Shown: positions 45,343-55,299, counted from the first letter of the stretch. The stretch is DNA of 64,000 nucleotides from Proteiniphilum sp. X52 (GCF_003712195.1 NZ_RDSD01000015.1:1-64000), one strand, 5' to 3'. Translations and numbers: made by a program. Notes: generated from the sequence alone by a model not told the origin.

Positions 45343-47073
45343 TTATTCATACGATATGATTTTCTTATTTACCAAAAGCTTTCCATCCTCTTTTTCCACT
45401 TCCACACCCGACGGCAACTCTACAACCAAACAGCTGTAATCGGCCGGTATGCCTATTTCCACAGTACCGGTTACCGACCGGGCCAAATAGGTCTTTGAAA
45501 TAGTATCAAAGAGATCTACTCCATCTTTTTCAGGCGTGTATGCTACTTTTTTATCCTCTTCATAGGGATTATAAATCAAGAAGGTAGGGTAACTCCTATC
45601 CGAGTAAAAATCGGTTATATTACAATCGAGTTTGAGTATTCTCTCGACATTGGTTTTTTCTACCATGGCGCCAAATACCCCAACCGGTGCTGTGCTGTAG
45701 AGGCTGAACATAGATTCTTTGGGATTGTCTTTATGCCACTTAGGGCCATCCCCAATAGCAACAGGATGCACGCCCTCCAACCGAGGATTGTTCATATCAT
45801 CTTTCAAGCGTAACCCTTCGTAAGCAATGATAGCATTGGTATAGCCCCGCATTCCGGGAAGCCATTGGTTTTCATCAGGAATTTCATCGGGATAGAAAAA
45901 ACGGGAAGCATTCACATTGTTCAACATCCATTTACCGACAGACCTTGCAAATTGAGGTTCATATTTCACCATTGGCACAAATGGCATTGCGGTCAATATA
46001 CCATTCATCAGGAAAGCATACCCACCTCCATCTGTAATACTTCCCTGTAGGCCGCTTACATCATATTCACCCCATTTATCAGCAATAATCCCCCATCCTG
46101 TACGTCCTGTCCTGCTTTTTGTCCCTTCAAAAACCCAATCAAGCATTTTCCGCACATCAAAGTTCATTCCTTCTTCGGCATTTAATCGGGCGGCGGTATA
46201 AATTCCAATCGGCAACAGGACTTCATAAAAACGGCTTTCCCTTTGGTTATTCAACGCTTCAATTGCCGATTTCGCGCGGGTCAGATAACGCGGATCTCCA
46301 AATTTTTTATAGGCTGCATACAGCACATATCCATGTCCTCCGGCCGCATCTTGTTGTAAAGGAATATGGTTTACCATACCTTTCATTTGGCCATAATCGA
46401 AGTACGAATAATCATAATTACCGTCCAAGAGCGAGTCGGCTTTATAAAATTGCTCTGCGATTATCCTTTGGATAAACTCGGCGTTTTCGACACCCGGAAA
46501 AACATCACAAACATTATAAAATAGCACATTCGGAAGTACATCATACCACCAATCCCGACCATAACCTCCTCCCAAATGACCTACTTCAGAGGTTGTATTG
46601 TTCATCATGATGTTCCATCCGTTGTCCCTATTAAAATAGTTTTGAATCATCTTCACGAAATTATACCCGTTTTGATTGGTTTTGTCGATTCCTATTAAAC
46701 CGGCACCCAGCAAGGCTGACAGAGAGGTCAGACTTTCGTGAAATTCGCCATTGTTCACCTCAGCTCCCTGACGCACATCATTCACCGCGGTAAAAAGCCC
46801 GAATGTCTGTTGTGGTAAATTACGCCGGTTATTATCCAGCCAGATCATCGGTCCGGCGGGTAACTTCGAATTGAAATCAAAAACATACTCATCAAACTGC
46901 CGCGCTTTCTTTTTCCAATCCAGAAAACTGTAAGGTTGCGGCATATTGGGCATAAGTTCCACTCTGTGTATGTTGGTTTGAGCAACAGGATTACCATAAT
47001 TAGCAGGTTCTGTCGCACATGAGAACAGAGAAAACAAGCATGCAAACAGGAATAAATCAGCTATAAACTTCAT
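45343..47073 (-). CDS. Unassigned lipoprotein, probably an alpha/alpha-toroid carbohydrate-active enzyme
   Basis: A 576-residue lipoprotein with signal KFIADLFLFACLFSLFSCAT (Cys19 lipidated). The mature part is dominated by helices with aromatic and glycine-rich loops typical of alpha/alpha toroids: LTSLSALLGAGLIGID, GHLGGGYGRDWWYDVLPNVL, QQDAAGGHGYVLYAAYKKFG and GWGIIADKWGEY followed by ITDGGGYAFLMNGI. The last about 100 residues look like a beta-sandwich. I do not recognise its family. Its place in the operon directly before SusC and next to GH130 suggests a surface or periplasmic enzyme or binding protein acting on the same glycan. Candidate acid residues cannot be named with confidence. 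Confidence 0.7.
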   Translation of the reverse strand: MKFIADLFLFACLFSLFSCATEPANYGNPVAQTNIHRVELMPNMPQPYSFLDWKKKARQFDEYVFDFNSKLPAGPMIWLDNNRRNLPQQTFGLFTAVNDVRQGAEVNNGEFHESLTSLSALLGAGLIGIDKTNQNGYNFVKMIQNYFNRDNGWNIMMNNTTSEVGHLGGGYGRDWWYDVLPNVLFYNVCDVFPGVENAEFIQRIIAEQFYKADSLLDGNYDYSYFDYGQMKGMVNHIPLQQDAAGGHGYVLYAAYKKFGDPRYLTRAKSAIEALNNQRESRFYEVLLPIGIYTAARLNAEEGMNFDVRKMLDWVFEGTKSRTGRTGWGIIADKWGEYDVSGLQGSITDGGGYAFLMNGILTAMPFVPMVKYEPQFARSVGKWMLNNVNASRFFYPDEIPDENQWLPGMRGYTNAIIAYEGLRLKDDMNNPRLEGVHPVAIGDGPKWHKDNPKESMFSLYSTAPVGVFGAMVEKTNVERILKLDCNITDFYSDRSYPTFLIYNPYEEDKKVAYTPEKDGVDLFDTISKTYLARSVTGTVEIGIPADYSCLVVELPSGVEVEKEDGKLLVNKKIISYE

Positions 47074-47302
47074 ACGATCAAAAAATTAGACTCAAGAGCC
47101 AAGAATCAAGACTAAACGAATGTGCTAATTTGTTTATCCCGATAAATCGGGACGTGTAGTGCCGATGTGCTCATTGAATTATTAAATCATTGTATCATTC
47201 AATTTCATTGGCATATTATTCACATTATTCTCATTAACTACACTTCGTTCCGTTGAACGTTGTTTGTCACATTACAATCACTTCTTGTATCTGATGAGTG
47301 TT

Positions 47303-48568
47303 TTATACTGTTGAATTGTCATACTTCACATCAATATCATTGATGATATTCTTTGCAAGAGGTAATGAGAACAGTTGAATAGCGCCAACAATCAGCAACG
47401 CATATCTGAGGGCAAAATCTTCCGACACCACGTAAGCAAGCGATATGAATAACCCCATTCCGAAAGCGCGGCCAAAAAACAAACCAATCTCATGACTAAG
47501 GATATAGGTATATTCACTTCTCTTCTCAATCGCTTTTACCGCATCAATAGTTTTCATCATGGTAGGAAAATACGCTAAATCGTGAAGGGGTTGAAACAGC
47601 ACTTTACAGAGTACAAACACAATAACCCCTATCGCCGAAAAGAGAAAAGCGTTAAACAATGTCCCCAGAAAAAAGACCAGCAATCCGAATCCGAATATTG
47701 CCATCCTGTGCTTGGGCTTAGCAATCCTTCCCAATGTATAAACCAGGATAGCTGTAAGCAGACCTCCAATACCTTGTATCAGCCCTAAAGCACCCTCATT
47801 ACCCACAAGGCGCATTACCAGAATAGCCGGTGCCGTCACTAAAAACCCTTGCACCATCCCTTTGAGTCCGGCAAGCGTCAATAACTTCTTCCAGAGAATA
47901 TGAAAACGGGTGTAAAAGAATTTTTTTTGCACCGGATTAGTGAAATCACCTTTCGACAAGACAGTCCCTGCAATAATTGCTATGAGCAAGCTGATAACGG
48001 TAATAATCTGATAACCGTTATTCACATCTAACACCTTGCCGAGAAAATATAACCCACTGACCGATCCCAAGAAAGCTCCCACAATAAGGGGCACGACAAT
48101 GCTCCACAAAGAGAAAAAGAAAGACTCCAGACCAAAGAAGTAGTTCCTGTTTTCGTCATTTGTGGAATTCAGCGTAAGTAAATAACGGTTAGTCCAAAAG
48201 AATCCGGTGGACGCTCCCAAGACAAATCCGGATATACCCAACTCCAAAATTCCGGTAAAATTCACAAACATCATCACCATTAAGGCCAAAGCCGACAATA
48301 AAATCCCAAAAACATACAAGGAAGAAGCTTTGAACTTATTCATCATCAACCCGTTGAGCACTGACGTAGCCAACACCCCGGCATACATGCAAAGTTGGTA
48401 GATTGCCACATAAGACGGATTACCGGTGTTTCGCATAATATATGCTCCCACAAAAATCTCAATAATGGGCAATATGAGCGCATATAACATATTTGTTATA
48501 AGCAGCGTTCTTATATTCAACGGTTGAGAACGGAAGAATCTATACTCACTAAATAAGTTTTTCGACAT
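47303..48568 (-). CDS. MFS transporter, probable oligosaccharide importer
   Basis: A 421-residue major facilitator with about twelve hydrophobic helices, among them LLITNMLYALILPIIEIFVG, YQLCMYAGVLATSVLNGLM, VLGASTGFFWTNRYLLT and the C-terminal FGRAFGMGLFISLAYVV. It ends in a short charged tail (INDIDVKYDNSTV). The gene starts 3 bp after the GH130 stop, so the two are translationally linked. In related loci a transporter of this kind moves mannosides across the inner membrane to a cytoplasmic GH130 enzyme; that role is inferred here from position. Confidence 0.83.
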   Translation of the reverse strand: MSKNLFSEYRFFRSQPLNIRTLLITNMLYALILPIIEIFVGAYIMRNTGNPSYVAIYQLCMYAGVLATSVLNGLMMNKFKASSLYVFGILLSALALMVMMFVNFTGILELGISGFVLGASTGFFWTNRYLLTLNSTNDENRNYFFGLESFFFSLWSIVVPLIVGAFLGSVSGLYFLGKVLDVNNGYQIITVISLLIAIIAGTVLSKGDFTNPVQKKFFYTRFHILWKKLLTLAGLKGMVQGFLVTAPAILVMRLVGNEGALGLIQGIGGLLTAILVYTLGRIAKPKHRMAIFGFGLLVFFLGTLFNAFLFSAIGVIVFVLCKVLFQPLHDLAYFPTMMKTIDAVKAIEKRSEYTYILSHEIGLFFGRAFGMGLFISLAYVVSEDFALRYALLIVGAIQLFSLPLAKNIINDIDVKYDNSTV

Positions 48569-48571
48569 TTT

Positions 48572-49615
48572 TTATTTCAAAGAATTTAGTATTTCCTTAA
48601 TTGAGAATTCGGCTTTGCAAATAACCTCATCACTGGCACCATAGAATAATTTAACAACATCTCCCTCCACATAGTGTCCATTCGTAAATACCACATTGCC
48701 AAAGAACCCGGTCTTTTCATATGCGGCCACAGGCTCCATTATAGTTTCCACACTCCGTGCCAGCACTTTGGAGGGATCTTTTAAATCCAATAATAGCGCG
48801 CCTAAACAATACCTGTGATCCGCATTGGCTCCATGATATATCTCCAACCAACCCTCGTTGGTCTTAATAGGCGCGGCTCCAGCCCCCACACGTGCCGAAT
48901 CCCAACTATTGTCCCGGGTAGTTGCGATACATTTGTGATTTCCCCAATGTATCCGGTCGAAAGATTCTGCCAACCAAATGTAATTCCCCCCCAGTTCAGG
49001 ACTACTGGGACGGTGCAGCGCATAAAATTTGTCATTGATCTTTTCCTCAAAAATGGCACAATCTTTATTATGTGGCGGAAATATCATCCCTTTTCTCTCA
49101 TAGGTCTTGAAATCTTTTGTAGCAATCAGTCCAACACCAACCGCCACATGCGATACCATGGTATAGGTAAGAAAGAAGCCGTCTTCCATAGTAGCCACAC
49201 GACAATCTTCGATACCAAACGACTCCAGGGGCCCCTGACCGAAGATTGGCGAATATTCCGGATCCTCGCGAAAATGCAGATCGTCATCGCTGTATACAAG
49301 GCGTAAATAGGATAATGTGGTGAGATAATTCTGCCCCTTATATTGTATCACGCGAGGGTCTGAGGCGTCTAATTGAGGATCATCCTCATCAAAACTCATT
49401 ATCTCTATATGCCCCTCTTTATTATATACCGGAAAACTAATTTTTCCCTCAATCTGTTTTGGCCTTTCAGCCACTCGTAACACCAGCCATGTTTTGCCGT
49501 TCATCCTGAATACTCCCGGATTGAGTAAACATGTTATTTCCATTCCTTCTATTCCCGGTTTTAAATCCGAAGGTCGTAATATCGGATTTTTGTCGTATCG
49601 TTTTGCAATGTCCAT
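48572..49615 (-). CDS. GH130-family beta-mannoside phosphorylase or hydrolase
   Basis: A 347-residue five-bladed propeller enzyme of family GH130. Family features: NPGVFRMNGKTWLVLRVAE near the start; DASDPRVI at residues 83-90; the acid-bearing motif GIEDCRVATMEDGFFLTYT with Asp137; HRPSSPELGGNYIWLAES; and GAGAAPIKTNEGWLEIYHGA. No signal peptide, so it is cytoplasmic. GH130 enzymes phosphorolyse or hydrolyse beta-mannosides; which one is not decided by eye. The usual EDPR is EDCR here. I chose the ATG at 49615 (MDIAKRYDKNP), where homologues begin; an ATG at 49669 is in frame. Confidence 0.88.
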   Translation of the reverse strand: MDIAKRYDKNPILRPSDLKPGIEGMEITCLLNPGVFRMNGKTWLVLRVAERPKQIEGKISFPVYNKEGHIEIMSFDEDDPQLDASDPRVIQYKGQNYLTTLSYLRLVYSDDDLHFREDPEYSPIFGQGPLESFGIEDCRVATMEDGFFLTYTMVSHVAVGVGLIATKDFKTYERKGMIFPPHNKDCAIFEEKINDKFYALHRPSSPELGGNYIWLAESFDRIHWGNHKCIATTRDNSWDSARVGAGAAPIKTNEGWLEIYHGANADHRYCLGALLLDLKDPSKVLARSVETIMEPVAAYEKTGFFGNVVFTNGHYVEGDVVKLFYGASDEVICKAEFSIKEILNSLK

Positions 49616-49713
49616 GATATAAAGTTTTTTTGAATCAGGGCGAAAATTAGTCAATTTAATACACAGCAAGGTATCCTAGGTTTTCAAAATAGTACACTTA
49701 TGTCTCAACTATA

Positions 49714-49799
49714 GAAAATGTTCCATTACATCAGACATTTTCTGTGCTCGGCAAAACAAATAAATTTGTTCTGCTCTTGCTTAACGAAAATGTTCCATT
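49714..49799. repeat. Dispersed hairpin element, copy A
   Basis: The word GAAAATGTTCCATT occurs as a direct repeat at 49714 and 49786. Between them its inverse ACATTTTC stands at 49735-49742, and a central palindrome ACAAATAAATTTGT at 49756-49769. The right half reads TTCTGCTCTTGCTTAACG before the last arm. Copy B at 60114-60193 has the same parts at identical spacing but different arm sequence. The inner word TAAATTTG (49761-49768) also matches a -7 box on the plus strand. Confidence 0.75.
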
Positions 49800-49881
49800 T
49801 TATTTGAAATAGTGGACGTTCCAGGTATCAATACTGCTCAAATTTAAATTGTTTGGTACCGGTTTTCAGAATAAAATGATG

Positions 49882-49889
49882 TAATTTTG
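49882..49889 (+). promoter_or_regulatory. Candidate -7 box of the HTCS gene
   Basis: TAATTTTG is a full match to TAnnTTTG, 36 bp before the HTCS start codon. A TTTG at 49852-49855 lies 26 bases upstream, longer than the usual 19-21, so the -33 element is uncertain. Confidence 0.45.
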
Positions 49890-49924
49890 TGATCCACGGT
49901 TCTCAATAGATATTAAGCATCCGG

Positions 49925-52900
49925 ATGAAAAATATTTTTCACATATTATTTCTTATTCTGCCTATAACGGGGTATGCTCTTGATTTTGACATTCAATCCT
50001 TGACAAATAAAGATGGCCTGTCAAATAGTTCCATCAATGTAATTTTTCAGGACTCTAATCAGCTCATGTGGTTTGGAACATGGGACGGACTTAATTTATA
50101 TAACAGTAAGGAATTCCAGGTCTTCAAACCTGTACCCGGAGATCCCCAAAGTATCAGCAACAACATTATCAGGGATATTATCGAAGAAAAAAAAGATTTC
50201 TTATGGATTGCCACTGATATCGGAATTAATCGGCTCAATATCAAGGAAAGGGTCTTCGAACATTTTTTTGTGGATTCCCTAAGACGGGAAATAACCAATG
50301 AACGCTCCTATTTGATTGCCGCAAATTCTCAAGGTAAAATCGTAGCCTATATATATCAACAGGGGTTATACTATTTCGATACCGGGGAGAATGATTTTAT
50401 CCCTATGGATCTCAATAATAAATTGCACATAAAGAAAATTCTTTTTGATGACAACGATAATTTATGGGTATTGACAAAAGAAAAATCTGTATATACGATC
50501 CCATTAGACGCACAGGGAAACCGTTTGTCTGCGCGCAACATAAATCAATTTTCACTGAATGACATAGAAAATATCTTTCATTGTGAATCAGGGCGGATCC
50601 TCCTTCAAACATCCGATTATCAATTATATACATATCATGATTCACAAAACGAGCTCACACTTCTCCCTATTCAAAGTGAAATAGGTTATATCAATGATAT
50701 TGCTTTTCATGAAGAATCAACGTATATAGGGACAAATAAAGGTTTATACCGGTACAACCATCACACGGGGATAATGGCTGTGATAGAAAATATTCCTGTA
50801 CTAAGCGTATTATATAATATCACCCAGAATATCATATGGGTAGGTACCGACATGAAGGGAATTTACAAAATTGTCCCTTCCAATGAGAGATTTAAAGTTT
50901 ATTCATCAGAGAATATTCCTAATTTTGGAACTGTCGCTGTGAGAGCTTTTTTTGAAGATGAAAACCAAACCCTGTGGGTCGGCACCAAAGGGGCAGGGAT
51001 ATATAATTTCAGAAGAGATCCGAAAAGCGGAGAATTACAACCAAACAATAATTTCAGTGTGAAAGATGGATTATTAAGCAACTCTGTTTTTGAGATTGTA
51101 AAAGGATTTACAAATGAGTACTGGATCGGAACAGATGGAGACGGGATCAACTATTATGATAAAAAATCGAATAGTATCCGCAGTTTGAGCATTCCGGCAG
51201 AGTTGCGCCTCTCATCCATTTATGCCATTTTACCTGACAATGATAATACCTTATGGGTAGGAACAAGCGGTCAAGGGATGTACAAACTAAAAATCGATCT
51301 CACTGCCACTCCTTACCGTGCCATTGATTACAAGCAATTTATTTTTAAAGAAAAAGAATCGTCATTAAGCAACAATATCGTGTATTCGATTATAAAAGAG
51401 AATGACACTCACTTATGGATAGGAACACGGGGAGGTGGAATAAATAAATTTGATATTATCAATGAAACCTTTGAAGTAGTCAAATTTTCCGAAAACAATG
51501 CCAGCAGTGATGATGTGCTCTGTTTACATAAAGACAATAAAGGCAACTTATGGGTCGGCACAAGCATGGGGGTAAATAAAGTGTCATGGAACGATAAGAC
51601 AGAACCTGTAATCTATAATTTCAGCGAGAGAAACGGCATACCCAACAATACCATTCATGGAATTCTGGAAGATAAAAACAATAATTTATGGATTAGCACC
51701 AATAACGGACTGACAAAGTTGATCCCCGATGAAGTGGATGAACACTCCTATTATATCATCTCCTATTTTGCAAATGATGGACTACAGGATAATGAATTTT
51801 CCGACGGAGCTTATTATCAAAGTCCTTATTCCTCTCTTTTTTATTTCGGAGGAATCAATGGTTTCAACGAATTCGATCCGCTTAAAATTATTCAAAATGA
51901 ATATATGCCGGAACTTTGGTTGGATGCTTTTTTTGTTGACAATATTGATATGGAGCTATCCGATTACTTAGTCAGAAAGAAAAATATGGAAGTGCTCACA
52001 CTGTCCCACAAAAACAAATCGTTCAGTTTCCGGTTTGTGCCGATGGATTATCTCGCTTCGACCAAATGTGAAATAGCCTATTTGTTGGAAGGATTTCACG
52101 ATACATGGGTTAATTTAGGTGCGTCAAATACGATAGTATTCACGAATTTGCCAAAAGGGAAGTATTTACTTAAAGTGAAGGTAAGCAATGCGAATAAAAT
52201 ATGGAGTGATACTCTTTTCCGTTTGCCTATAGAAATGACGCCACCATGGTGGAAAAGTAATTTAGCCTATTTCTCTTATATTGTCCTACTCTTATGCCTC
52301 ATAGCAATTACAAGGAGACTGGTATTATATCGTATAAAGCTCAATAACGATATAAAAATGAAAGAGATGGAAAAACAAAAAGCAGAAGAAATCCACCAAG
52401 GAAAACTCCGTTTCTTCACCAACATAGCACACGAATTCTCCAACTCTTTGACCCTTATATATGGTCCGTGCGAGAAACTAATGAAAGAAAAAGAGATCGA
52501 CAGCTATACTAAAAAATATCTGGGAGTAATAAAATCCAACTCCGAAAGGATGCTGAACCTGATTGAACAGCTCGTTGAATTCAGAAAAGCCGAAACCGGA
52601 CATTTAAAACTTAAAATTGAACCCGTTGATATCTCCGAGTTAATTCAATTTGTAATTGATAGCTTTATCGAGATACTGGAACAGAAAAAAATCGATTATT
52701 CCATCTCTTTCCTGCCGGATGAAAATATAATATGGGTAACCGATAGAAATAATCTTGAAAAAATCATCTTCAACTTATTGTCAAATGCCGTAAAATACAC
52801 CCCGGAGGAAGAAAAGATTCAAATTGATATTAAAGCAGAAAATGATCTGTTATCAATCGCAATAAAAAATACCGGTATTGGAATAAAATCAGCATACTTT

Positions 52901-53959
52901 AATGCTTTATTCGACAGGTTTGAAGTGCTGAACCGCTTTGAAAAGCAGGCGTCTACCGGGAATTATCCCCGACACGGTATTGGTTTGGCATTATCTAAAA
53001 GTATTGCAAACCTGCTAAACGGAGATATACGAATAGAAAGCGACGGAGACACCTTTACCCTTTTTGAGGTTTCTATACCACAATCAGAACTCACACCCAC
53101 TCCATCTGGGGAGATGCCTCTCTTATCTCCTCCCAAATCAGTTGAAGGAGATCTCATAGAGGAAAAAGATCGTTCATCGGGGAAGGATAATTTTCCGAAT
53201 GAGGGGTTTATCCTGATTGTGGAAGACGATAATGAAATCCGCTCAATGATAAAGGATCTTTTGAGCACAAACTATACCATAGTAGAAGCATCCAACGGGA
53301 AGGAGGCTTTACAGATTGTCCATAAGCAACGGCCAATATTGGTTATCAGTGATATTATCATGTCGGAAATGAATGGGGTTGAATTTGTGAAAATAATGAA
53401 AACAGAAGAATTCACCCGTCATATCCCAATCATACTCTTATCCTCAAAAAGTTCAATTGAAAGCCAGATTGAAGGGTTCGAGGTAGGCGCGGACGCCTAC
53501 ATAAATAAACCTTTCAACTTTCGTCATCTGGAAGTAATCGTAAAAAATCTGCTGCATAAAAAAGATGTGTGGAAAGAGTATAGTCAATCTCCCTATTCTA
53601 CCCTTGAACAATATGAGGGTAGCCTTATTCAAAAGGAAGATAAAGATTTGATCCTTCGCGTTACAAAAATTATTCATGACAACATAGAGAACGAAGAACT
53701 CACGATAAATTTCATAGCCAATGAGACGGCTATCAGCAAGATACAGCTTTATCGAAAGATTAAGGAAATCACAAAAAAAACACCTACCGAATTCATTCGG
53801 TCAGTCAGGCTTACACATGCAGCAAAACTACTGAGGACCACAAATAAAACCGTGCAAGAGATCATCTATGCGTCCGGTTTTAACAACAAGACCTATTTCT
53901 ACAGAGAATTTCTCAAACAATTCAACAAGACTCCCAAAGAATACAGGGAACCAGGTTAG
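49925..53959 (+). CDS. Hybrid two-component system regulator (HTCS)
   Basis: A 1344-residue one-piece sensor and regulator. Signal peptide (KNIFHILFLILPITGYAL); a periplasmic sensor of two beta-propellers with repeats such as FQDSNQLMWFGTWDGLNLY and LWVGTKGAGIYNF (to about residue 650); a Y_Y_Y domain; a membrane helix (LAYFSYIVLLLCLIAIT); a histidine kinase with phospho-acceptor His836 in NIAHEFSNSLTLI; an ATPase domain (FNLLSNAVKYTP, KNTGIGI, HGIGLALSKSI); a receiver domain with Asp1143 in VISDIIMSEMNG; and an AraC-type helix-turn-helix. It reads oligosaccharide in the periplasm and should activate the divergent GH130-SusC/D operon. Confidence 0.96.
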   Translation: MKNIFHILFLILPITGYALDFDIQSLTNKDGLSNSSINVIFQDSNQLMWFGTWDGLNLYNSKEFQVFKPVPGDPQSISNNIIRDIIEEKKDFLWIATDIGINRLNIKERVFEHFFVDSLRREITNERSYLIAANSQGKIVAYIYQQGLYYFDTGENDFIPMDLNNKLHIKKILFDDNDNLWVLTKEKSVYTIPLDAQGNRLSARNINQFSLNDIENIFHCESGRILLQTSDYQLYTYHDSQNELTLLPIQSEIGYINDIAFHEESTYIGTNKGLYRYNHHTGIMAVIENIPVLSVLYNITQNIIWVGTDMKGIYKIVPSNERFKVYSSENIPNFGTVAVRAFFEDENQTLWVGTKGAGIYNFRRDPKSGELQPNNNFSVKDGLLSNSVFEIVKGFTNEYWIGTDGDGINYYDKKSNSIRSLSIPAELRLSSIYAILPDNDNTLWVGTSGQGMYKLKIDLTATPYRAIDYKQFIFKEKESSLSNNIVYSIIKENDTHLWIGTRGGGINKFDIINETFEVVKFSENNASSDDVLCLHKDNKGNLWVGTSMGVNKVSWNDKTEPVIYNFSERNGIPNNTIHGILEDKNNNLWISTNNGLTKLIPDEVDEHSYYIISYFANDGLQDNEFSDGAYYQSPYSSLFYFGGINGFNEFDPLKIIQNEYMPELWLDAFFVDNIDMELSDYLVRKKNMEVLTLSHKNKSFSFRFVPMDYLASTKCEIAYLLEGFHDTWVNLGASNTIVFTNLPKGKYLLKVKVSNANKIWSDTLFRLPIEMTPPWWKSNLAYFSYIVLLLCLIAITRRLVLYRIKLNNDIKMKEMEKQKAEEIHQGKLRFFTNIAHEFSNSLTLIYGPCEKLMKEKEIDSYTKKYLGVIKSNSERMLNLIEQLVEFRKAETGHLKLKIEPVDISELIQFVIDSFIEILEQKKIDYSISFLPDENIIWVTDRNNLEKIIFNLLSNAVKYTPEEEKIQIDIKAENDLLSIAIKNTGIGIKSAYFNALFDRFEVLNRFEKQASTGNYPRHGIGLALSKSIANLLNGDIRIESDGDTFTLFEVSIPQSELTPTPSGEMPLLSPPKSVEGDLIEEKDRSSGKDNFPNEGFILIVEDDNEIRSMIKDLLSTNYTIVEASNGKEALQIVHKQRPILVISDIIMSEMNGVEFVKIMKTEEFTRHIPIILLSSKSSIESQIEGFEVGADAYINKPFNFRHLEVIVKNLLHKKDVWKEYSQSPYSTLEQYEGSLIQKEDKDLILRVTKIIHDNIENEELTINFIANETAISKIQLYRKIKEITKKTPTEFIRSVRLTHAAKLLRTTNKTVQEIIYASGFNNKTYFYREFLKQFNKTPKEYREPG

Positions 53960-54003
53960 CCATCTCCCTGCCAAAAGAAACTAATGGATCGTCACCATAC
54001 GAA

Positions 54004-55299
54004 TTACCCTGTTCGTTCGTGACGATACCGGAACAGGATGGCGAACAGGATGGCAACCACAAGGGCATAACCGGCGAAAATAAACCAGACACTTTGCCAA
54101 TCGCCAATCAGCAGCGATGTGGTTGTAGAGCCCACGGTCACGTCTGTCCAGGAGCAAAACCGGTTCACCACCCACTGTGCCCATAACGTCCCCACGGTGG
54201 CGCCTATCCCGTTGGTCATCAACATAAACAATCCCTGCGCGCTGGCACGGATAGTGTGCGGGGTTTCCTTGTCAACAAACAATGATCCTGAAACATTGAA
54301 GAAATCGAAAGCCACGCCATATACCAGCATGGAGAACAACAAGAGCCACACACCGCCGCCGGGGTTACCCAATCCGAAGAACCCGAAGCGCAGTACCCAG
54401 GCAAGCATGGCAATCAACATCACGTTCTTGATACCATAACGTTTCAGGAAGAAAGGGATCAGCAGGATGCAGCACGCCTCCGATATCTGGGAAAGGGATA
54501 TCAATATATTTGAATGCTTTACCCCAAAAGTACCGGCATACTCCGGATAAGCTTCAAAACTGGCGATGAACGGGTTGGCAAATCCGTTGGTGATTTGCAA
54601 GGCGACACCCAGCAGCATCGAAAAAATAAAAAAGATTGCCATCTTTCTTATTTTAAAGAGTTTGAAGGCATCCAACCCAAGCGCCTGAAACAGGCTCTTG
54701 CTACCTGTCGCCGTTGACACAGGGCAACCGGGCAATGTGAACGCGTAAATCCCCAACATAAAGCCCAATAGGGCACTCACCACAAACTGCATCGAAGAAG
54801 TCTGGTATCCCAGTATATCCACAAGCCACATAGTGCAGATAAAACCTATCGTGCCAAATACACGTATGGGCGGGAAAACCCTTACCGTGTCCATTCCAGC
54901 CTTTTCAAGAATAGTATAAGCTACCGAATTGGACAAAGCCAATGTGGGCATATAAAAAGCCACGCTCAATGCATAAAGGCCAAAAATAGTGGGGAATGAG
55001 ACTTCCGTGCCACTAAACAATCCATACAGACCGGCAGAGAGCATGAAGGAGGCAGCCACCAGATGGCTTATTCCCAACAATTTTTGTGCGGGCACCCATC
55101 TGTCGGCCACAATCCCCATGATGGCAGGCATAAAAATGGATACTATCCCCTGTACCGAGTAAAAAATACCGATGTGCGATCCCAGTCCGGCAGGCCCCAA
55201 ATAACGGGACATGGAAGTAAGATAGGCCCCCCAGATGGCAAACTGGAGGAAATTCATGATAGTTAGTCTGATTTTCAATGACATAAGTTTTATCTTCAA
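54004..55299 (-). CDS. NupG-type nucleoside:H+ symporter (MFS)
   Basis: A 431-residue twelve-helix transporter of the nucleoside:H+ symporter family. The N-terminus has LTIMNFLQFAIWGAYLTSMS and IFYSVQGIVSIFMPAIMGIVADRW, the family's first two helices and loop. Later features are ILISLSQISEACCILLIPFF and FDFFNVSGSLFVDKETP followed by RASAQGLFMLMTNG. Inner-membrane importer of nucleosides, feeding salvage enzymes such as the phosphorylase at 28338. It converges with the HTCS gene, 44 bp apart. The ATG at 55284 (MSLKIRLTIMN) is an equally possible start. Confidence 0.88.
   Translation of the reverse strand: MKIKLMSLKIRLTIMNFLQFAIWGAYLTSMSRYLGPAGLGSHIGIFYSVQGIVSIFMPAIMGIVADRWVPAQKLLGISHLVAASFMLSAGLYGLFSGTEVSFPTIFGLYALSVAFYMPTLALSNSVAYTILEKAGMDTVRVFPPIRVFGTIGFICTMWLVDILGYQTSSMQFVVSALLGFMLGIYAFTLPGCPVSTATGSKSLFQALGLDAFKLFKIRKMAIFFIFSMLLGVALQITNGFANPFIASFEAYPEYAGTFGVKHSNILISLSQISEACCILLIPFFLKRYGIKNVMLIAMLAWVLRFGFFGLGNPGGGVWLLLFSMLVYGVAFDFFNVSGSLFVDKETPHTIRASAQGLFMLMTNGIGATVGTLWAQWVVNRFCSWTDVTVGSTTTSLLIGDWQSVWFIFAGYALVVAILFAILFRYRHERTG

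Larger units (their letters stand above)
49616..49924. promoter_or_regulatory. Divergent control region of the GH130 operon and the HTCS gene
   Basis: This gap separates the divergent GH130 operon and HTCS regulator gene. It holds one copy of the dispersed hairpin element (49714-49799), the HTCS candidate -7 box (49882-49889) and, on the minus strand, TAAATTTG (49846-49839), a consensus -7 box that could serve the GH130 operon. The HTCS DNA-binding domain presumably acts in this region; no certain operator could be defined. Confidence 0.5.

Noticed and set aside
47137-47152. Palindrome TCCCGATAAATCGGGA before the unassigned lipoprotein gene, considered as an operator
   Set aside because: A single short palindrome with no second copy and no link to a regulator; a chance hairpin is as likely.
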